Assembly (NCBI GenBank): GCA_964353745.1
Contig: CAYGWD010000039.1
Span: forward strand, 1-5,337
From: CS1-C013 sp964353745
GTDB taxonomy: Archaea; Aenigmatarchaeota; Aenigmatarchaeia; Aenigmatarchaeales; Aenigmatarchaeaceae
DNA length: 5,337 bases
Reading direction: 5' to 3'
The notes below the pieces were generated by a model. That model searched no databases. It saw only the letters and a program-made list of their open reading frames with translations, and was not told the DNA's origin. The stretch's first letter is position 1; every line of letters begins with the position of its first letter. This document shows, one piece after another, positions 1-2,744 of this stretch. The position numbers were made by a program, and so were the translations under genes.

Positions 1-115
1 GTTCGCCAAAGTCTACTTTTAATACGTACATCGGTTTTCTTGTTTCTGCGTCTTTAACCTCAATCACTTTGCCTACCCTTATATCCAGTTTCTGGAAGTC
101 CTCTAGTGTTGCCAT
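1..115 (-). CDS. CsaA-like tRNA-binding domain protein (5' part, cut by window edge)
   Basis: Only the first 38 residues lie in the window; the gene continues past the left edge. The protein starts MATLEDFQKLDIRVGKV and continues with a KDAETRKP segment and KVDFGE. This is the opening of the EMAP/CsaA-type tRNA-binding OB-fold, where '(E/D)DFxKLDIRVGxVxxxEd' leads the first strands. The 'RKP...VDFG' wording is closer to stand-alone CsaA-type proteins ('ARxPaxKLxIDFG') than to the MetG C-terminal domain, which usually has 'NADKL'. Such proteins bind tRNA or other RNA in the cytoplasm; CsaA has also been described as an export-related chaperone. The ATG at 115 is favoured over the in-frame ATG at 127 because it matches the family start and lies about 27 bp after a BRE/TATA pair, so the mRNA is probably leaderless. 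A MetG beta-subunit-like protein cannot be ruled out from this fragment. Confidence 0.8.
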   Translation of the reverse strand, partial: MATLEDFQKLDIRVGKVIEVKDAETRKPMYVLKVDFGE

Positions 116-138
116 GGAAATAAACATTACATTTATAA

Positions 139-152
139 AATAAATAGTTTAC
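139..152 (-). promoter_or_regulatory. BRE/TATA promoter for the CsaA-like gene
   Basis: Read on the minus strand, a BRE-like GTAAAC (152-147) is followed by TATTTATT (146-139). The TATA centre is about 27 bp before the ATG at 115, the usual archaeal TATA-to-start-site distance, so transcription should begin at or very near the start codon. The neighbouring TTTATAAA (132-139) is nearly symmetrical and could also work toward the plus strand. Confidence 0.55.
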
Positions 153-215
153 TAAAAGTCTACTTATGAAAAAATATGGGGCAGATGACGAAATCAAAAA
201 TATCTACTAGAAAAT

Positions 216-229
216 AAAAAGGTTTAAGA
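216..229 (+). promoter_or_regulatory. BRE/TATA promoter for the 61-aa membrane protein
   Basis: AAAAAG (216-221, BRE-like) runs into GTTTAAGA (222-229). The box centre is about 27 bp before the ATG at 253, and no Shine-Dalgarno sequence precedes the start, so a leaderless transcript is likely. The box is weaker than the TTTATAAA boxes elsewhere in the window. Confidence 0.45.
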
Positions 230-252
230 ACTTGTTCTGATAAGTAAAATGC

Positions 253-438
253 ATGTCTAACGATATAAGATTTATAGCAGGTAATATTTTAGGAACAATA
301 GTAGTCATATATGCTGCTTTCATGATGATAGATACTTTCTGTAAAACTACCCCTGATTTTTGTGGTTATGGTTGGAGCATGTTTATTGCTCTGTTGGCAG
401 GAGTAGTGTTTTATTTTAAATATGTTGTATTCAGATAA
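253..438 (+). CDS. Small two-helix membrane protein, unknown function
   Basis: A 61-aa protein I cannot assign to a family. Two hydrophobic segments are visible, residues about 7-27 and 42-59, joined by a short polar loop (TFCKTTPDFCGYG). The loop holds two cysteines, C30 and C37. Positive charges sit at the two ends (R6; K56, R61), so the positive-inside rule puts both termini in the cytoplasm and the loop outside, where C30 and C37 could form a disulfide. The ATG at 253 is preferred because the only closer ATG (249) runs into a stop after three codons and because a TATA-like box lies 27 bp upstream. The gene converges on the 95-aa gene, with 14 bp between the two stop codons. That the ORF is real is inferred from the promoter spacing and the clean two-helix design. 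No function can be given. Confidence 0.6.
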   Translation: MSNDIRFIAGNILGTIVVIYAAFMMIDTFCKTTPDFCGYGWSMFIALLAGVVFYFKYVVFR

Positions 439-452
439 AATTTCCCAAAAAG
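434..452 (-). terminator. Possible U-rich terminator after the 95-aa gene
   Basis: Directly after the minus-strand stop codon the transcript would read CTTTTTGGGAAATTTTATC, with T5 and T4 runs. Archaeal polymerase can terminate on short U-rich tracts without a hairpin. The stretch fills the 14-bp gap between two converging genes and extends a few bases into the end of the 61-aa gene. The T runs are short, so support is modest. Confidence 0.3.
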
Positions 453-740
453 TTATTTAACCCTTTCTATTGTTCCATCGGCACGTTCAACAGTAACACT
501 TATAGAATCTGAAACCTTTGTTGAATCTACTACACCTCGGTTGTATTCTGCTTGTACAGTAAATGAGTCATGAATGGTTGTGCTATCTGCTACAGTTATT
601 TGGTGTGTTATTGATTGGACAACGAATAAAGAAAATACGAAAATTACAATTAATGTGACGAGTCTAGGATTTTCCTTTAGAGTTTGAAGACAAAAACGGA
701 TGAATTCTAAAATTCCTATCTTAATATCTGTCATGTCCAT
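453..740 (-). CDS. Signal-anchored surface protein with two Asp-Ser repeats
   Basis: A 95-aa protein of unknown family. An N-terminal stretch with basic residues (1-25) precedes one membrane helix at about residues 26-44 (RLVTLIVIFVFSLFVVQSI). The rest, residues 45-95, is polar and should lie outside the cell. It contains two 20-residue tandem repeats (50-69 and 70-89) of the form V-x-D-S-T-x-[IV]-x-D-S-x-[ST]-V, each ending in Gly. Similar Asp-Ser and Val/Thr-rich repeats occur in archaeal surface proteins, so a small envelope or adhesin-like role is possible, but this is inference. The start was moved to the ATG at 740: the longer frame opens only with a TTG at 782, on the wrong side of a TTTATAAA box centred about 27 bp before 740. 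A second ATG at 734 is the alternative. The gene diverges from the 232-aa gene and converges on the 61-aa gene. Confidence 0.7.
   Translation of the reverse strand: MDMTDIKIGILEFIRFCLQTLKENPRLVTLIVIFVFSLFVVQSITHQITVADSTTIHDSFTVQAEYNRGVVDSTKVSDSISVTVERADGTIERVK
474..593 (-). repeat. Two tandem 20-residue (60-bp) coding repeats
   Basis: Repeat 1 is encoded at 593-534 and repeat 2 at 533-474. They align without gaps as VADSTTIHDSFTVQ plus six residues and VVDSTKVSDSISVT plus six residues. V1, D3, S4, T5, D9, S10, V13, E16 and G20 are identical. The DNA copies have diverged, so this is an old duplication or a structural protein repeat, not a recent slippage event. Confidence 0.7.
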
Positions 741-762
741 AAATCTAAGATTATCTCTGAAC

Positions 763-776
763 TTTATAAAATTTCC
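763..776 (-). promoter_or_regulatory. BRE/TATA promoter for the 95-aa gene
   Basis: On the minus strand, G/A-rich sequence followed by TTTTATAAAG gives a strong archaeal TATA box (TTTATAAA core at 770-763) with a BRE-like GAAA before it. Its centre is 27 bp from the ATG at 740. This placement decides the start codon of the 95-aa gene. A run of six G lies just upstream (780-775). Confidence 0.65.
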
Positions 777-832
777 CCCCAAAAAATCCTCGTCTCATTA
801 TTTGCAAGAAATTTATAAGTATATCTTTATGG

Positions 833-845
833 AAACATTTATAAA
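833..845 (+). promoter_or_regulatory. BRE/TATA promoter for the 232-aa gene
   Basis: AAAC (BRE-like) followed by ATTTATAAA, core at 838-845, lies about 25 bp before the ATG at 866. The 16-bp block 835-850 is identical to 129-144 near the left edge, which shows how uniform the promoter box is here. A second TTTATAAG at 812-819 lies too far upstream for a leaderless start at 866. Confidence 0.6.
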
Positions 846-865
846 ATAAAAATCTATCTATATAT

Positions 866-1564
866 ATGAACAAACTAAAGTTTTTGATGATTGCTTTCTT
901 TGTAATACTAATACTTTCCTTCCCCATTTCCTTAATATCTGCGCAGACCTTTGCGATGTTCATGGTAATAGATGCCTTGATAATTGCAGTAGGATTATAC
1001 ATATTCCTTTCTGGCTGTAAGGTAAAGAAGATAGGGAAAATAAGAATAGAGTCTGTTCAATACCCCTTAACATATGTTCTAAGGGCATACACAGACCCGA
1101 AAAATCTATGGATAGTTTATGATGAAAAAACTAAGAAGTTCAGGACTGCTGATTGGGGCAACCTCCCTGTGAGGGTCTTCTTAACAATCCTGATATCATT
1201 GTTCTTGATTTATACCTCTTTCTTAATTTGGTTCACCATAACTCAAGCCATATACCTGATATTCTTTAGGGCAACTGTTTTGTTCCTATTCTTCTTCGTG
1301 GGTCTCTATGGTTTGTGTGTCGGCTTGTATAGATTGTTTTCGTTTAACAACAGAAAGGCAGACAAGATTTGCTCGTTCCTCAACAGGAACAAGATTCTTT
1401 CCAGTCTAATAGAGAAAGGCGTTCTATACGTACAGGTCACACCCAACTTCTTGATTAAGGAAGGCTTTGTAAATTCCGTCGAGTTCGTTTTGGTCGAGAA
1501 AGTCGAGTTTGATAGGCTGGAGAAGATATTGATTGAGACTGCAAAGCTGATTCAGAAGTTATAA
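866..1564 (+). CDS. Four-helix membrane protein, unknown function
   Basis: A 232-aa protein I do not recognise. Hydrophobic segments lie at about residues 5-25, 29-50, 103-125 and 130-157. They make two tight membrane hairpins separated by a polar stretch (51-102) that starts with the basic patch CKVKKIGKIR. A 75-residue polar C-terminal part (158-232) starts with NNRKADK. By the positive-inside rule both polar parts and the N-terminus face the cytoplasm. No catalytic motif is visible. The tail includes a VEFVLVEKVEF stretch and ends in a helix-like, amphipathic LEKILIETAKLIQKL. The ATG at 866 follows a TTTATAAA box by about 25 bp with no Shine-Dalgarno sequence. Its TAA stop (1562-1564) directly abuts the 3' end of the oppositely oriented tRNA-Arg gene, leaving no intergenic base. 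Confidence 0.75.
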   Translation: MNKLKFLMIAFFVILILSFPISLISAQTFAMFMVIDALIIAVGLYIFLSGCKVKKIGKIRIESVQYPLTYVLRAYTDPKNLWIVYDEKTKKFRTADWGNLPVRVFLTILISLFLIYTSFLIWFTITQAIYLIFFRATVLFLFFFVGLYGLCVGLYRLFSFNNRKADKICSFLNRNKILSSLIEKGVLYVQVTPNFLIKEGFVNSVEFVLVEKVEFDRLEKILIETAKLIQKL

Positions 1565-1651
1565 TGCCCCTACCGTGATTTGAACACGGATTTTCTCCTT
1601 TCCGCTTTTAAACCGCAGGGAGATATTCTATCCAAGTTGAATTATAGGGGC
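1565..1651 (-). tRNA. tRNA-Arg (anticodon GCG), intron-containing
   Basis: Read on the minus strand from 1651, a full cloverleaf forms. The acceptor stem GCCCCTA/TAGGGGC (1651-1645 with 1572-1566) has discriminator A at 1565. T8 and A9 are followed by D stem ATTC/GAAT with G18-G19 in loop AACTTGGATA. The anticodon stem is TCTCC/GGAGA, and the T arm is CCGTG-TTCAAAT-CACGG. Removing 13 nt leaves the 7-nt anticodon loop CTGCGGA, giving anticodon GCG and tRNA-Arg for CGU/CGC codons. The mature tRNA is 74 nt. A15 with T48, G53-C61 and A20 (an Arg identity base known in bacteria) are all in place. CCA is not encoded. Arg in the neighbouring genes is mostly AGA/AGG, so this tRNA reads a minor codon family. 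The 3' trailer is antisense to the end of the 232-aa gene. Confidence 0.9.
1600..1612 (-). other. 13-nt tRNA intron at position 37/38
   Basis: The intron reads TTTAAAAGCGGAA on the minus strand and sits between G37 and A38, the canonical archaeal site. Its GCGG pairs with exon bases 32-35 (CTGC, one G-U pair) to give a 4-bp central helix. On the 3' side a 3-nt bulge (AAA, cut after the second A) joins the intact 5-bp anticodon stem. On the 5' side the intron is too short for a second full helix, so the motif is a relaxed bulge-helix-loop and not a complete bulge-helix-bulge. The splicing endonuclease is expected to act here, but the exact cut sites are inferred. Confidence 0.75.
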
Positions 1652-1672
1652 TTCAAATAATAGTTGAATTCT

Positions 1673-1685
1673 AAAACTATTAATA
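1673..1685 (+). promoter_or_regulatory. Promoter for the GalT-like gene, possibly shared with the tRNA
   Basis: AAAAC (1673-1677, BRE-like) leads into TATTAATA (1678-1685), centred about 25 bp before the ATG at 1707. Read on the minus strand the same block is TTTATTAATAG, about 32 bp before the tRNA 5' end. One near-symmetrical box could therefore serve both the operon and the tRNA. Confidence 0.45.
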
Positions 1686-1706
1686 AAGGTTATATGAAAT
1701 ATTTTT

Positions 1707-2729
1707 ATGTTAGACGGCTTGGAGAAATATCTGAAGAATACCAAGAAGGCTGATCTTAAAAGATTGGAGGATATTGTAAAGTGCTCTATCATAGATCCTG
1801 CAGGCCAGCCAAAGAAATATGAAATTAAAATAAGAAAAAACCCTGTTTTCAATTCAAGGTCAAGGATAGCTCCTGAAAGAGAAAAGAGGAAAACAGAAAC
1901 TATTTCTCTAGGTTTCAAGATGCCGCCTTCAATGGAGTGCTTTTTCTGCAATCCCAAGAAAAGCTGCGCCAGGTTCGATAAAGAAAGTGGTTTGGAAGAG
2001 CAGTATTTTTTAAACGATTCTGTTGCTTTCCCAAACCTGTTCTCATTTGGAAAAATACACGGTGTTGTGGTTTATAACTATAAGCAACACATAAAAGATG
2101 CCAGAGGATTGACAGTGGGCAATTGGGCTGATGGAATTAAACTCGTACAAGAAGTTGGAAAGATTTCAAACAAAAAATACGTTTCGATGAATGTCAATAG
2201 TGGTTTTAAGGCAGCTTCCTCCTTAGAGCATTTTCACGGTCAGTTCCATTGCGAGGACGAACCTTTGGCAAAAACATCCCAAGCAATGAAATTAGGAAAT
2301 AAAGAATATTGGAAGTCTTGGGTTAAAGCCTTGCTAGAAATCGGGTTGGTGATAGATTTTGACAAGGAAAGCAAGACCGTCCTTTATGTCGAGTGGGCTC
2401 CCTCATTCGGCAAGACAGAGTTTGTTGTATTGAGCTTGGAGAATCCTTCTTTTAAGAATATGAGCGAAAAGGAGATAAAAGCTGTTGCTAAATTTTTAGA
2501 CAAGGCAATAAGAATCACAATGAATAATGTTTCAGACCAGTTCAACATCATAAATCTTAGCGCATCCCCCAAAGATGATTTTTGCAATCAGTTTAGGATA
2601 TTCTCAAGGTCTCCCTTAGAAAGTGGCATAAAGTCCTGGGAAGGCTACGTTGAGGCAATGGACGAGACGGTTCCGCATATAATTCCAGAAAGACTGGCTG
2701 AGATTGTTAAAATATCTGAAAAAAATTAA
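1707..2729 (+). CDS. Galactose-1-phosphate uridylyltransferase-like HxHxQ nucleotidyltransferase
   Basis: A 340-aa protein of the GalT branch of the HIT superfamily, close to E. coli GalT in length. GalT-like marks appear in order: NPVFNSRSRIAPER (45-58); the zinc-type CFFC (C78, C81); AFPNLFSFGKIHGVVVY (107-123) with H128 in the position of the third zinc ligand; NVNSG (162-166); and the active-site HFHGQ (175-179). H177 would be the nucleotidylated histidine and H175 a zinc ligand. The second half has a GalT C-terminal pattern (EWAPSFGKTEF; SWEGYVEAMDE). GalT moves UMP between UDP-glucose and galactose-1-phosphate in the cytoplasm. Two oddities make the substrate uncertain: HFHGQ replaces HPHGQ, and the C-terminal HxHF iron-site motif of E. 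coli GalT is replaced by an FRIFSR stretch. A related sugar-nucleotide or dinucleotide phosphorylase is the alternative. It lies 15 bp before the ATPase gene, probably in one operon. Confidence 0.78.
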   Translation: MLDGLEKYLKNTKKADLKRLEDIVKCSIIDPAGQPKKYEIKIRKNPVFNSRSRIAPEREKRKTETISLGFKMPPSMECFFCNPKKSCARFDKESGLEEQYFLNDSVAFPNLFSFGKIHGVVVYNYKQHIKDARGLTVGNWADGIKLVQEVGKISNKKYVSMNVNSGFKAASSLEHFHGQFHCEDEPLAKTSQAMKLGNKEYWKSWVKALLEIGLVIDFDKESKTVLYVEWAPSFGKTEFVVLSLENPSFKNMSEKEIKAVAKFLDKAIRITMNNVSDQFNIINLSASPKDDFCNQFRIFSRSPLESGIKSWEGYVEAMDETVPHIIPERLAEIVKISEKN

Positions 2730-2744
2730 GACGACCAGATTTAA

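Noticed and set aside
8..165. 11-bp direct repeat AAAGTCTACTT at 8-18 and 155-165
   Set aside because: The similarity does not extend beyond 11 bp, one copy is inside a coding region, and a repeat this short is expected by chance in AT-rich DNA.
829..849. Six-codon frame METFIK before the 232-aa gene as a leader peptide
   Set aside because: It overlaps the TATA box used for the ATG at 866, so it would lie outside the main transcript.
129..850. Identical 16-bp block at 129-144 and 835-850 as a possible mobile-element end
   Set aside because: Both copies are TATA-box sequences next to start codons with no inverted ends or target duplications; shared promoter sequence explains them.
751..1002. 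Minus-strand 83-codon frame overlapping the divergent promoters
   Set aside because: It covers both TATA boxes and the N-terminus of the better supported 232-aa gene, has no promoter of its own and shows no domain.
1694..1753. 19-codon frame starting at an ATG just before the GalT-like gene
   Set aside because: It is out of frame with the GalT-like protein, overlaps its start, and lies only about 12 bp after the TATA box, too close to be transcribed.
1628..1957. Minus-strand 109-codon frame
   Set aside because: It runs through the tRNA 5' half and the GalT-like N-terminus, opposite clear family motifs; a shadow frame.
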